Source: a virus. Taken from it: a DNA stretch of 64,000 nucleotides. How positions within the stretch are numbered: position 1 is the first letter of the stretch; each line of letters starts with the position of its first letter. Shown one piece after another: positions 38,633 to 49,500 of the stretch. A program made the position numbers and the translations under genes. The stretch lies in IMG/VR virus record IMGVR_UViG_3300043172_000590, positions 1-64,000 of that record; one strand, written 5' to 3'. The notes beneath the pieces were generated by a model that made no database searches, was not told the DNA's origin, and saw nothing but the letters and a program-made list of their open reading frames with translations.

Positions 38633-41600
38633 CTATCTCTTTAAAAACGCTTCTGTTGCTTTTCTAGCTCTTCCTGATTCAGTTCCTTCGATTACGGACT
38701 TGGGGGCATTCATGAGTTTTAGTATATTCTCCTCTGTCCACTCGCCATTTTCTATCAAGTCTTTTGCTCCGTCGTACATAAGGTCGAGATTTTCAATATC
38801 AACGCCGCCTCCGTATATCATTATTTGCCTAGCAAGCTCAGTCATTACATCCATACTGATAACGCCTTCAGCCTCTAATGCCTCAGATACATCCTTGCTA
38901 GTTTCGTTAATCTTCTGGATTAACTGTATAGGATTGTAGTTCCATGACTTCTTGGCTACTATCTTGTCGTATCCAAACTTAGCAATGTCAGATAGTATGT
39001 ACGCGCCATCCAAAGGCCCCATTATTAACGCTCTTTTCATTTCCATTGTATCTTCATCATCCCATTCGGTCAATGATCCTGGAAGCCCTGACGCGACCCA
39101 CTGCCATGCCAACGGAAGAGCATATCCATATATAGCCATTTTTTTAAGGGCCTTGCCTCCTCCTTTTGATTTAGCATACTTTAGTCCTGATATGGCAGCT
39201 CTTGTTTTTGCAGCTTTATCTCCGATCCCTTTTTGCTTCTGAGCTTTATATGCTTTATCATACTCTCTTCTATATCCATGAACTATGTCTAAGTGGGATT
39301 CTGCTACTTTTCTCATATATGAGAATTGAGAGTTTTTGAATGTGGCAAATGCGGATTTCATTAAATTCTTTTTCCCCTGCACCTCTCCGATAAATGCTTT
39401 CTCGGATGATTGCTGAGCCAAATTATATGCCAAATCAAAATCCATTATAGACTGCTTATGGGCCTTCTCCTTGGACCATCCTAAATCTTTTTGATAATGT
39501 TTCATCTGCTGATTGTACAGCGTCTTCCCTCCGGATGTTATAGCCATAGAGTCCATTAGTCTATTGGCAAATAATCCTACATTGGCGATCCCTCTCTTTG
39601 CTTCACGAATTGCATACTTAGATTTTGAAGCACCTATTTTAGCAGCATCCCTAAAACCCCTCTGTATCTCTTCATCTCCAATATCTCCTTTCTTGTATCT
39701 CTCTCTATAGAATTCTGAATTCTTCATAAAGAACTTATGGTTCGATAATGCAGATACAGGATTCATTTTAGCAATCATCTTTCCCTCAAATGCAATAGTT
39801 CCTGTCATTGGGAGATAGATACTTTTATCTCCTATTTTTATTGTTCCTTTATTTGCATGCTCCAAAAATGCCAAATGAGAAATAGACTGCTTTCCTGCTG
39901 TCCATAGTCTTACGGCTATTCTCGACAATGCTGTAGCTCTATTCATTTTATGAAGGAATAGCTCCGAATTGTCAACGCCTGACTTGTCTGCCCCAATAGC
40001 CCTATTGGTTGCGTCTATAAGATCCTTGAAAGCCCCCGGGGCATTATTCTCAATGTTGTTTCTGACCGCTGCGTCCGCAAACAGCACATTCATATCCTTT
40101 GCAAATTTTTGATAATTATGGAACATTTCCATGGATTCAATATATCCATCAACGACTCCAAAGAAATTAGATGTAGAGCTTAATTCATTGAGATTAGCTA
40201 CCCTATGTTTAATATGCTTAGGCATAGCTGAGGGCATTAAGAATTCTGTGCCTCCAATCTTAATTGTACCCTCGCCTCTTATTCCGCCAACAGCATCATA
40301 TCGTATCGGGATATAATTATCAATCTTATCTAAAGGTGTCCTGAATATATCAATATGGGTCTGGTTGTAATCTTTGTGTAATTCCGGAAGAAGGGTTCCT
40401 GTGACCCAATCTACATACTCAACATTCTCCTTTCCGATAAATTTACTTGTTTGCTCAAGGGCTGTCTCGTCCCATCCCTGTTCTTTGAGCTTTTCTTTCG
40501 ATCCCTCCATCTTTGACAGGGCATACAGGTACATTCCTTGGGACTCGCTCATAGATTCATTTATAGTCTCCCTGTTTCCATCCTTGTCTAATTTATGTAT
40601 TCCTGTCTTAGACTTAACAGTGCTAAGTTCAGCTACTTGCATGCCACTAAGCTTTTTACCATATACTTTTTTCTGTCCAGACTCTATTTCACCAGTAATC
40701 TCACCCTTGCGTTTTAAGTAATTCTTTCTTGACTTGTACCACCCATTCTCTCCCTTCATCATTTTCTCGTAAATCCTACCCTCTCCCATCTCGCTCTTTC
40801 TCGACTCAATAAATTTGAGCATAAAATCAAACGAGGATGTGACGGGGCGGATAAAGTCCCTATCAAAACTTCTTCCTGGTTCGGACATATATGTTTTAAT
40901 CCTATTCCACCCGCTCATTTTTTGCTGGTTCTGAATCTCTCTCTTTGTCTTCCCAGCAAATCTTCCACGAGTCTGTTCCCTAGCCATGAGCTTAAGATCG
41001 TTTCTTCTGGTGACCTCTTTTTCTATATCTGCTTTAAGCTTTGACTTGCCTTCGGTAATCGTCCTGTTTATATTGTCTTTGATGTTACTCAATCCTTCAA
41101 TTTCAGCATCCCATATCTCCTTCATGTCAATCAATGCAATCTCCTCGTATATAGCCTTTTCTCTCTCATTAACATCGTCAGAGAGTTTACGTTGCTCAAT
41201 GCCTTCCAGTTGTTCGTCCATAAATCTATTGAAGGAATTAAATGCCTCACTATCAGATCTCTCATTAGCGGCTTTTTTAGATACTCTCTGAGCCTCTGAA
41301 TCTGAGGACAATATTCTTTTCTGTTGAGATTTATTAAATTGCTTCTCAGCTTTATATCTGCTGAATATGTTTTTAGCCTCATCCAAATAATATTTTACTT
41401 GCTGGGCCCCTCCCTTAGCTTTCTTAATTTTATTCCTAGCTTCTTGCGTCTTGACGGATACGAGATCCGATATATCAGATTCAATAATCTTTTTATGAAC
41501 ATCAAATGTTTTACTAACAACTTCATCAACATAATCCAATGCTTGCTGCCTCTTTTTTTCAGTATTAGCCTTCCCCAGTCTTCTTGTGATGGACTTATAT

Positions 41601-44008
41601 TGGGTTGGGGTAATAAATTTAGCATCAACCGCACCTTTGAGTTTTTCAGATATAGACTCTGACGTTTCAGAAAATTCTTTATCGGTAAGCCTTTTTGCAT
41701 CCCTCGCAGCCCTGGCTTCAAGTTTTATTTGATCTTTAAGCGCTGCAGCTTCATTGACAGATATCTTCTCTCCTTCTGACGGTAGCTTTTCTCTGGTCTT
41801 CTTTTCAGTGGGACGTTCAGTGAACCTTTCGGTTATGATATTGCCATAATCTTGTTTGACCTCTTTTTGTTTTTCACTATCAAGATTTTTATACCAATCA
41901 CTACGCTCGATAGTTTTAAACGCCTCAATGGATGCATCAGCTTCCGACAAATTCTTTTTAGATTTATCAAAAGAAGATTTAGTCTCGGCTAATAGCTCCG
42001 CTGGGATCGGGTGGCGCTGTGACGGCTCGGCCTCCAACTCCTCCTTGGGAGCTTCAACTTTTATCTCTTTCTTAATTTTTTCAGCCTCTTTCTTTTTTCG
42101 ACTTTCCTCAATGTCGAATATACGTACGCGTTCTTTCTCTCTTTCGACCATCTCCTCCGAGATACGGCCTTCTTCAATTTCTGTTCTAATTCTTTCGGCA
42201 TCACTTTCGGTTTTAATAGGTTCAACTTCGGGTAACTTTTTCTCTATTCTTTCTTTTGGAATTTCTTTTTTAGGAAATTGCTTGCCAATTAATTGTTGTA
42301 GTACATTATCATTTTTAACTGTCAATCCGGCTAAATCATCAATGGTCATAGCCTCGTCTATTATAGTCTCAGCCTCTTCTCTAGTGATGTCTTTTTCGCC
42401 TAATTGATATGATGGTCTCTGTTCTGCCTCTATTTCTTTTTTTATGGGCTCTGTAACCTTTTCCTTCTCGGCTTTAAATTCAGAGATAGCATCATAATCG
42501 GTCACAGTATCTTCTATTCTTTTAACGTAATACTCCTTTTCAGAATCCGACAACCTCTCTGATTCATTTATTTTATCTTTATGGAAGTCTGGGCGGTTAG
42601 CTACATCCTTAACCATTAAATTCAGTGATATCTGATTATCGACAGCATGTTTTGCTATAAGATATTGATTTTTCTCTGCAGGGGTTTCAGCCTTAGTAAA
42701 ATCTGTCCATAGTTTATTTGACTCTGCCCGTAATTCTCTTGATGATTTTTCGGTAGTCAGCGCATTACGTACCTGATCTCTTGTTGATGTATAGTAATTG
42801 GCGTATGATTTTTTAACCATCATATCCGCAATAATCTTCTGTTTGATGGATTTTCCCACAGCCTTACCTCTAAATGCAAGCCCCATGCCAAACTGTGTCC
42901 AGAAGTTGTCCCAGTTGATATCGCCACCGTTGTATATTTCTGGATCTGAAATGATACTATGCGATCCAAACAAAGAGCCTTCGGCTAACGCTGCAGCACC
43001 CTCGGATATAGGCTTAGATGCGCCCCATGAGGAAACAAGTTCGCCAGTAGCCTTTGAGGTCAGACCCATGGCCTCATATACGAGCCCTTCCGTGTAACCT
43101 TCGGCAAAACCTTTAAACAACTCCTTTACGTCCGCCTCCTCTTCATACATCGCCAGTCCTTGTTTGGTACCGAGAAGTACCGGAAACTTAGGTATTTTGG
43201 TTATCAGCCCCCCTGTCCATCTTCCGAGTTGTGCCAACTTCATCTCTGGCATCGTTGCCGTCGCCAGCAAGTCAGGAACGATACTCCCCATTCCAGAAAC
43301 TACATTCCCCAGTATTGTTTCTGGGGCTGTGTACTCTTCAGTGTTTGTCCCTTCTATGACATCTGCCATATCTGAAAATAGCGCACCTTTCCATTCCATT
43401 CCTGTTGCGTCTCCAAATAATTTAAGTCCTCTATCAACAGTTCTAAATAATTCTGCGGCACTACTATTAAACGCCTCGGCAAACCCAAACATGTAATTTT
43501 CTTTAGGTCCCTTAACCGGGATCACTTGCTCTACCAACCCTACTTGTTTAATGTATGCTTCTGGTAGTTGCAGTTTTATGGACGCTTCTTTTATCTTATT
43601 GTTATAGTCAGCTTCTAGTTGGGTATTGATGGCTATTTTTTCATCTTCGATAGCAATGTCGATGTCAGTAATTTGAGGTTGAATGGTGCTTTGCCTTGCA
43701 GGCTCAGGAATATCGATCATCCCATTCTCGGCTAAACTCAAACCAGCTGCCTCCTTCTCCATCATATCCTCTTCTGGGGTTTTATTAAAATCGACTGTCG
43801 TTGCCGCTATTTCTGCATCGGTCTTTATTTCTGGGGGAAGATATATACCTGTAGTTGGGGGTTTTTCTTCCTCGGCGATAACCTCTCTGTCTGGCACTAA
43901 GACTGGCAGAGCCTCGTCTTTTCCTAAATCGTCCAGCGATATTTTTCTTATCTCCTTTTTTTTAGGTGTACTGATTTCGTCTAGCGATATTTTTCTTATA
44001 TCTGGCAT
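38633..44008 (-). CDS. Giant internal/ejected protein of polyvalent type
   Basis: 1791 residues. The N-terminus has a doubled short motif (DIRKISLDEI / EIRKISLDDL). Hydrophobic stretches lie around residues 230-260, followed by very long coiled coils and Lys/Glu-rich regions (about 500-1000). The C-terminal 300 residues (SGLPGSLTEWDDEDTMEMKR, PLDGAYILSDIAKFGYDKI) resemble the end of large polyvalent proteins that are packaged and injected. In crAss-like phages comparable proteins are the internal 'cargo' of the capsid and tail. Role inferred from size, place and layout. Confidence 0.7.
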   Translation of the reverse strand: MPDIRKISLDEISTPKKKEIRKISLDDLGKDEALPVLVPDREVIAEEEKPPTTGIYLPPEIKTDAEIAATTVDFNKTPEEDMMEKEAAGLSLAENGMIDIPEPARQSTIQPQITDIDIAIEDEKIAINTQLEADYNNKIKEASIKLQLPEAYIKQVGLVEQVIPVKGPKENYMFGFAEAFNSSAAELFRTVDRGLKLFGDATGMEWKGALFSDMADVIEGTNTEEYTAPETILGNVVSGMGSIVPDLLATATMPEMKLAQLGRWTGGLITKIPKFPVLLGTKQGLAMYEEEADVKELFKGFAEGYTEGLVYEAMGLTSKATGELVSSWGASKPISEGAAALAEGSLFGSHSIISDPEIYNGGDINWDNFWTQFGMGLAFRGKAVGKSIKQKIIADMMVKKSYANYYTSTRDQVRNALTTEKSSRELRAESNKLWTDFTKAETPAEKNQYLIAKHAVDNQISLNLMVKDVANRPDFHKDKINESERLSDSEKEYYVKRIEDTVTDYDAISEFKAEKEKVTEPIKKEIEAEQRPSYQLGEKDITREEAETIIDEAMTIDDLAGLTVKNDNVLQQLIGKQFPKKEIPKERIEKKLPEVEPIKTESDAERIRTEIEEGRISEEMVEREKERVRIFDIEESRKKKEAEKIKKEIKVEAPKEELEAEPSQRHPIPAELLAETKSSFDKSKKNLSEADASIEAFKTIERSDWYKNLDSEKQKEVKQDYGNIITERFTERPTEKKTREKLPSEGEKISVNEAAALKDQIKLEARAARDAKRLTDKEFSETSESISEKLKGAVDAKFITPTQYKSITRRLGKANTEKKRQQALDYVDEVVSKTFDVHKKIIESDISDLVSVKTQEARNKIKKAKGGAQQVKYYLDEAKNIFSRYKAEKQFNKSQQKRILSSDSEAQRVSKKAANERSDSEAFNSFNRFMDEQLEGIEQRKLSDDVNEREKAIYEEIALIDMKEIWDAEIEGLSNIKDNINRTITEGKSKLKADIEKEVTRRNDLKLMAREQTRGRFAGKTKREIQNQQKMSGWNRIKTYMSEPGRSFDRDFIRPVTSSFDFMLKFIESRKSEMGEGRIYEKMMKGENGWYKSRKNYLKRKGEITGEIESGQKKVYGKKLSGMQVAELSTVKSKTGIHKLDKDGNRETINESMSESQGMYLYALSKMEGSKEKLKEQGWDETALEQTSKFIGKENVEYVDWVTGTLLPELHKDYNQTHIDIFRTPLDKIDNYIPIRYDAVGGIRGEGTIKIGGTEFLMPSAMPKHIKHRVANLNELSSTSNFFGVVDGYIESMEMFHNYQKFAKDMNVLFADAAVRNNIENNAPGAFKDLIDATNRAIGADKSGVDNSELFLHKMNRATALSRIAVRLWTAGKQSISHLAFLEHANKGTIKIGDKSIYLPMTGTIAFEGKMIAKMNPVSALSNHKFFMKNSEFYRERYKKGDIGDEEIQRGFRDAAKIGASKSKYAIREAKRGIANVGLFANRLMDSMAITSGGKTLYNQQMKHYQKDLGWSKEKAHKQSIMDFDLAYNLAQQSSEKAFIGEVQGKKNLMKSAFATFKNSQFSYMRKVAESHLDIVHGYRREYDKAYKAQKQKGIGDKAAKTRAAISGLKYAKSKGGGKALKKMAIYGYALPLAWQWVASGLPGSLTEWDDEDTMEMKRALIMGPLDGAYILSDIAKFGYDKIVAKKSWNYNPIQLIQKINETSKDVSEALEAEGVISMDVMTELARQIMIYGGGVDIENLDLMYDGAKDLIENGEWTEENILKLMNAPKSVIEGTESGRARKATEAFLKR

Positions 44009-44010
44009 AT

Positions 44011-45792
44011 CTATTTCGGATGCTTACTTAAAAACATAATTGCTTGTGATCGACTCATTTTTTTCGCTTTCATTACAACTGGAATAGCCTCCTTTATGGT
44101 CATCTCCTTACCTCCTAGCTCAACAACTTCGGTCATGTCAATTTCTTTAGAAGCAGCCGCAACAATGTCAGCAATCAACTCGTTTTTACCTTCGGCAGTC
44201 GCCGTGTTATATTCCTTTTTCCCCCATGTAATACCAGTGCCTAATATATGGCGCTTTATTTCATCATCTGGGAAAATCTTAGCAACAGCCTCCTTGATTG
44301 GCTTGCTCTTATCGCTCTCGGAATCAAGCACTTTTATTACACCTTGAACCTCTGGCGATAATTCTTTGATGTCGGTTATGGTCCCAGCATTTGCGTCTGT
44401 GAGATATTGCTCTACAACGGGCTCGATAGTTTCCTTTGCTACTTCGTAGTACTTATCGCCTACCCTCATAATTTTAGCGTCAATCCTTTTGGGCTTAATG
44501 TCAAACAAGGCATCATTTCTCTTTAGCACATCCAAAAGAACAGTGGTGTTCATTGGGGCGTCCTGTTTTGTCAAATCGAACATGATAGACTCTTTATCTT
44601 CGCTTGAGAACTTAGTCTTTTTACCTTCTTCAAACGTCACGCCCTCCTCTTTATAGAATGGTTCAATATATGCCGGTAATCCACCGGGAACATTCTTGCC
44701 TTTATAGTTAGTGCTGCCTTGCAGTATCTCGCCGACCTTATTCTTAAACGTGTCGATATCTTGTTTCCTTTCCGTAGCCGGATAGGATATCCTGTCTCTC
44801 TGCCCATTGTCATAGGTGATGGTAAGATATTTATCCGAAGATGATACGTCTTTAACATTCCCTTTTGCAGTAATCGCAGATCCAAGCTCTTCCAGATAAC
44901 GCTTGTCTCTTCTCAATATGCCTTCCAGTGCTCTATTGTATTTATCTACAACACCCACATATTCAGGCTTTAGTCCTGCCGCCCCTGCTTTTGGCGCGGT
45001 ATATGCTTGATAGAATTTTTCAGCCTTCGTGTCCATTCCATGCATGGCGAAGAATCGCTGCCTCGCACCTTCTAGTCCTCCCGATTCCTTCTTCGCCTGC
45101 GCCTTGTATTCTGGACGAGATTCAACCATAGCGTCAAAGGTTTCAGATAATTGCTCCCTATTTTTACGCAAGAACTCGACTTTACCCTTAGCTGTGTCAA
45201 TGCTGGCTATAGTTTCACTAAACAATTTAGCCTTAGCATCTATTTGCTTGCCAAAATCACTGTACATTTTTTCTTCCAAAGACAATCTTTTGGGGGCAAG
45301 TATCTGCGTTGCACGTCCAGCTCCTATCAATCCCTTGTCTTTGATCTCCATCATCCTACGTGCAGATTCATTGACATCGTAAATATCTCTGGCTCCGGGC
45401 TTCAATAGCTCTCCACGTGCAAAATTATACGCCTTAACATCGGTCTGCATATCAGCAATCTTACTCTCCACTCCTCTTTTATCTCTTCTTAATTGAACCA
45501 GATCTTCACGGGAAAGCTTGCCACTTTTTTCCCGTAGGATATTAGACCATTTATCATCAATAGTGTCTAACTCTTTCATGTGGGTTTCCTGTATCTGGTC
45601 TGACATTCCCTGTACAGATTCTACGTCAAATACTTCTAGTATTGCCCGTTCATTTGCCGATATTTCTCCTTCTTCCCTTGCTATTGCTTCACGTCGGCTC
45701 CTTACCATCCTGTTAGTTATGGCATCTATAGAAGGCGCTAAATCAACAGCGAATGGGCTTCTTCCTGTGGGATATCCTTGAAATGCTGGCAT
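44011..45792 (-). CDS. Internal virion protein, coiled-coil rich
   Basis: 593 residues. The N-terminus reads MPAFQGYPTGRSPFAVDLAP, a short tag-like segment, then a highly helical region (about residues 60-250). The C-terminal half is mixed. It is followed after two bases by the 1791-residue gene and is likely a second cargo or ejection protein. No family is certain. Confidence 0.7.
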   Translation of the reverse strand: MPAFQGYPTGRSPFAVDLAPSIDAITNRMVRSRREAIAREEGEISANERAILEVFDVESVQGMSDQIQETHMKELDTIDDKWSNILREKSGKLSREDLVQLRRDKRGVESKIADMQTDVKAYNFARGELLKPGARDIYDVNESARRMMEIKDKGLIGAGRATQILAPKRLSLEEKMYSDFGKQIDAKAKLFSETIASIDTAKGKVEFLRKNREQLSETFDAMVESRPEYKAQAKKESGGLEGARQRFFAMHGMDTKAEKFYQAYTAPKAGAAGLKPEYVGVVDKYNRALEGILRRDKRYLEELGSAITAKGNVKDVSSSDKYLTITYDNGQRDRISYPATERKQDIDTFKNKVGEILQGSTNYKGKNVPGGLPAYIEPFYKEEGVTFEEGKKTKFSSEDKESIMFDLTKQDAPMNTTVLLDVLKRNDALFDIKPKRIDAKIMRVGDKYYEVAKETIEPVVEQYLTDANAGTITDIKELSPEVQGVIKVLDSESDKSKPIKEAVAKIFPDDEIKRHILGTGITWGKKEYNTATAEGKNELIADIVAAASKEIDMTEVVELGGKEMTIKEAIPVVMKAKKMSRSQAIMFLSKHPK

Positions 45793-45871
45793 GTCTTTAT
45801 TTATATTGTTTCTTAACTGTAATTTTCGTTATTTTACGTATAGGTTTTAGACATAATTGTTAGATGGTTTC

Positions 45872-45897
45872 AAGGGTCAGTGTAATCGCTGGCCTTT
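45872..45897 (-). other. Hairpin downstream of the 220-residue gene
   Basis: AAGGGTCAG / CTGGCCTTT (45872-45880, 45889-45897), 9 bp with two wobbles. It lies just after the stop of the gene at 45904 and before the 593-residue gene. There is no U tract in the transcript direction, so mRNA processing or protection is more likely than termination. Confidence 0.4.
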
Positions 45898-45903
45898 GTT
45901 TTT

Positions 45904-46566
45904 TTATTGCCCCCAATACAATTCACTGCTTCGTTCCATTGGTCTTATTGGCGACCTGCTCTCTATGCGCTGCGGGCCAAATCTTTCTGACATCCATTGT
46001 TCATGTGCTATATCAGCTTGGCTGAGCTCTTGTTGTCCTCCATATATAGAGACTCCTGATTTTATCGCACTGCCAATATTTGCTCCTCCTGCGGCCTCTA
46101 GTTGCGCCGACTCCCCCATGCCCTGTACATATGGATATAGCTCATTGTATTTCCATTTCTCGGTTTCTAGTTGCCCCATCCTTCCCAGTGCTTCCATATA
46201 GACTCGCTGATTTCTCTGGTAGTTTTCAGCGCTTGCGATCCCGATATCCTTTTCTACCTCTCCCTCTCTTCCGTATAGACCGGCAAGAACTCCAAGCACA
46301 TCGGACGAGGATTCCGCAACTCCTGTTGCAGCTTCTACACCTCTGCCTGTTGCACCCCTGACTCTCTCTCTTATAATATCTGCTCCGGGTATTTCGCGCT
46401 GAGAAGCGATACCTCCGGCTACCCTCACCCTCTCCCTTTCGGAAGCCGCTATTTCATAGGGGTCGAATTCTCTTTTTGCCCTTCTTCTTTTTGCACCTGC
46501 CGAAATTGACTGCCCTATCCCTATTGCTGCTTGGGTTGCTGCTAATGCTATTAATGGTAATGGCAT
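45904..46566 (-). CDS. Internal virion protein (T7 gp14-like position)
   Basis: 220 residues. A hydrophobic N-terminal segment (LPLIALAATQAAIGIGQSIS) followed by basic RRRAKREFDPYE and then a Gly/Ala/Arg-rich helical body. In podoviruses the small internal protein that forms the first part of the ejection channel has such a hydrophobic start. It sits between the muzzle-like tail protein and the 593- and 1791-residue internal proteins, as expected for an ejection set. Confidence 0.65.
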   Translation of the reverse strand: MPLPLIALAATQAAIGIGQSISAGAKRRRAKREFDPYEIAASERERVRVAGGIASQREIPGADIIRERVRGATGRGVEAATGVAESSSDVLGVLAGLYGREGEVEKDIGIASAENYQRNQRVYMEALGRMGQLETEKWKYNELYPYVQGMGESAQLEAAGGANIGSAIKSGVSIYGGQQELSQADIAHEQWMSERFGPQRIESRSPIRPMERSSELYWGQ

Positions 46567-46580
46567 ATCTTATATTTTTA

Positions 46581-49500
46581 TTATTGTGAGATACTAAATT
46601 TAATCTCTACTTCATTTAACAATAATCCCAAATCATCATTATTTGACAATGTTATTCCCATTGTTTCTCCTATCATATCCTTGCCGTTATATAACAGTTG
46701 GATATCTTCTATTCCCAATCTGTTGATAATATTCTTAAGTATTGACGCAACCATCCGATTCTCTCTTTCTCTTATCAGGTTGGTTGTCAATATTGTTTTC
46801 TGTGCCGGATAATTAGTGCCAGATGCAATATTCGCTTCCATTTCCAAAATATTTTTATCTGACGAAATATTGATATTGCTATATCTTTTTGTCTCAGATG
46901 GAAGCTTATTTGAAATGAACGTTATCGAACAGTCCTGTAATTCTCCGTAAAATGTATTTCTTGGAGCACTACTGTCGTTGTGAAGATAAAGTTTTCCTTC
47001 CAAAAAAGAAAATAACTCATCCCCGTACCATCCAAAATTTTCAGGAATAGCGCTTGCTGTCTTGAATTTGGCAGAGTACAGCCACCCTTTCTGGTTTTCT
47101 TTTTCAGAAAAAACAACTGTCTCTATTTCTGTTCCGATAATGAAAGAAACCAAGACTTCATCGTGACTATTATCTATGGTTGTTATTACATCTTTTGTTC
47201 CTACGAACTCACGAAGCTCTTTTGCTTTCTGGTCAAAGTAGCTCTGCATTTTATATTCTCGCGAAATAGCTATTTGCCCATTGGCAGCAGTTCTTATGAA
47301 CTCTCCCGTAGTATCGTCAAAATAATAAATGTACCTATTATTTGAAACAATAGATCTTCTGTATTTGGTGCCCCTATCTTCGACGTATCTACGGAAGCTT
47401 CCGAATACTTTATCGGATAATACTACAAACTCATTGCCATCGCCTTCTCGCGTATTTATCTTTCCTATATAAACAGAAGTTTCCTTGTGTTCTTGCAGAA
47501 CCTTTAGCAAGTCTCCCGTTTCTTCTATGCCGGTTATTCTCCCATAGACATCAGAAACGTCAAGAAATGTTGTTTGAGGCAGAAATATATTAAGATTATT
47601 AGTCTCTGTATTCTCGATATAATTTTCCCCACGGACAACTCTTCCGAATTCATCCTGCCTTGAATCTATCTTAGCGCCTACGCGTCCAATGTCAATGCCC
47701 CTTGAAATATAACTGTCTGAAAACTCTTGATCCTCAATAATTGCTATTGGGACATCTGTATCGGCAGTCAATATCTTTCTTAGATACACATCTCCAAAGT
47801 CCATCTCAAAACTAGGTATCGTAGCTATGTCGTAAACGCGGTAAGGAATTCCGGGAATCCCACCAGCAATGTTTATTGTAGATACTATAGCTACGTTATT
47901 GACATCGACATCAGTAACCTCAATTATATTGTAAGTAACAGTACTTATGTCAATAAAACCATCGTTTATCAATAAAAAGTTGGCAACGGATATGCCGGTA
48001 ATGTCTGCCTTTGCGATATAAACAACATTGGGAGCAAATGAAATTACTGTATTTCCCGAAAAATCTACTGCCGGATAATCTGCGGACGGAGAATCTCCCC
48101 CTCCATGATCTCTGCTGGGTAGTCCCGGATTTAATACTTCGTGCTCTTCTCCTATCTCAAAATAAATATTGTCAATTATCTCTGTATTAGGTCTATATAT
48201 TTCTATCTGATCTACTTTTATCGTAGTGGGCACAGTATCCATAGTTCCGGATATGATAAATCCACTCTCTGTGACATCCTGCCCTCCATCGTCATACGTT
48301 CTGATATACGAGGAGAGTTCGAAACTTTCTGTATCTCCGACTCTACGAACCCTATCTCCGTTCTCCCAAACATAATCAGGAGTAATAATATCAGGATATG
48401 TCTCCCTTATCTCGCCTAGCCTCTGATTCACTCTAAGGAAGCTTCTGTTGGCAGGAACTCCATTGGATCCGTCTGGCTCTAATTGCTCCACAGCCGGAAT
48501 GCCTATAGTGTAGGTATATGATTTATTCGGTAAATATGTTATCCTGTATGATTTTGCCCATACTGGGGGAATATGCCGTATTCGTATTCTTGCGGTTATG
48601 GCACTGGATATGTCGTCAGGGAAGAATGAGCGAACAAGTGGAGAATACATTTCTTCGTTTGCATATACAACATTATATCTCCCAAATCCATCATTATATA
48701 TAAATCCGAACGGATGGTACTGACCTCTTTTCAACGTTTTTACGGGAGTATTGAATGCATTTAAAACAACCTTGCCTCCTGTGTTATTTTGAGAATCTGT
48801 TGTGTTATAAAATTTCACATCTATCGCAGTACCTAAATCGTCAAAAACAAGAGGAAACCCGGACGGACACGTTCCGTACTCTGCAACTATCTGATTGTAT
48901 ATATTTGTCACAATATCTTCAGGGTAATTAGCTGGTGGATCATCTCCTGTAAAGAATGAGTATTCGTTCTTAAACGATCCTGATAAGAAGTCTATAGTTA
49001 CCAGATATTCTGAATTTGGATAGAACGTTCCCGGAAAATTAATTATGTAATTCTGATGATTGATTGTGGGATTGCCGCAAAGAACAGGTCCGGCCGCAAC
49101 AATAAATGAATATACTGTTACCATTGTTACTACATCATTAATGCCTGTATCTGTCGCTACTATATCCAATTCATAATCCAGTTCATTCTCCTTGAAATCA
49201 TACCCTTTAACTGGCATTGACATCGCCAAGTATTTTCCATCTAGTAATAATAGGTCGTTTGCAGAAATAGGGATGTCATCAAAATACCTATTCCCAATAT
49301 CAGTATTTATGTTTCTTAATGATTCAGTATTTAAAAATGAAAGCACCAGATCTTCGTCATCATTTATTATCTGAACCTCATCCTTGTATTTATCAAGTGT
49401 TCTAAAAACAGAGAAATCCCCTGAATTATTATTAGAGGCGATTCGCACAGCAACATTAATGCTCTTTACTGCCTTACTCCCGGTGTTTATCGTTATATTA

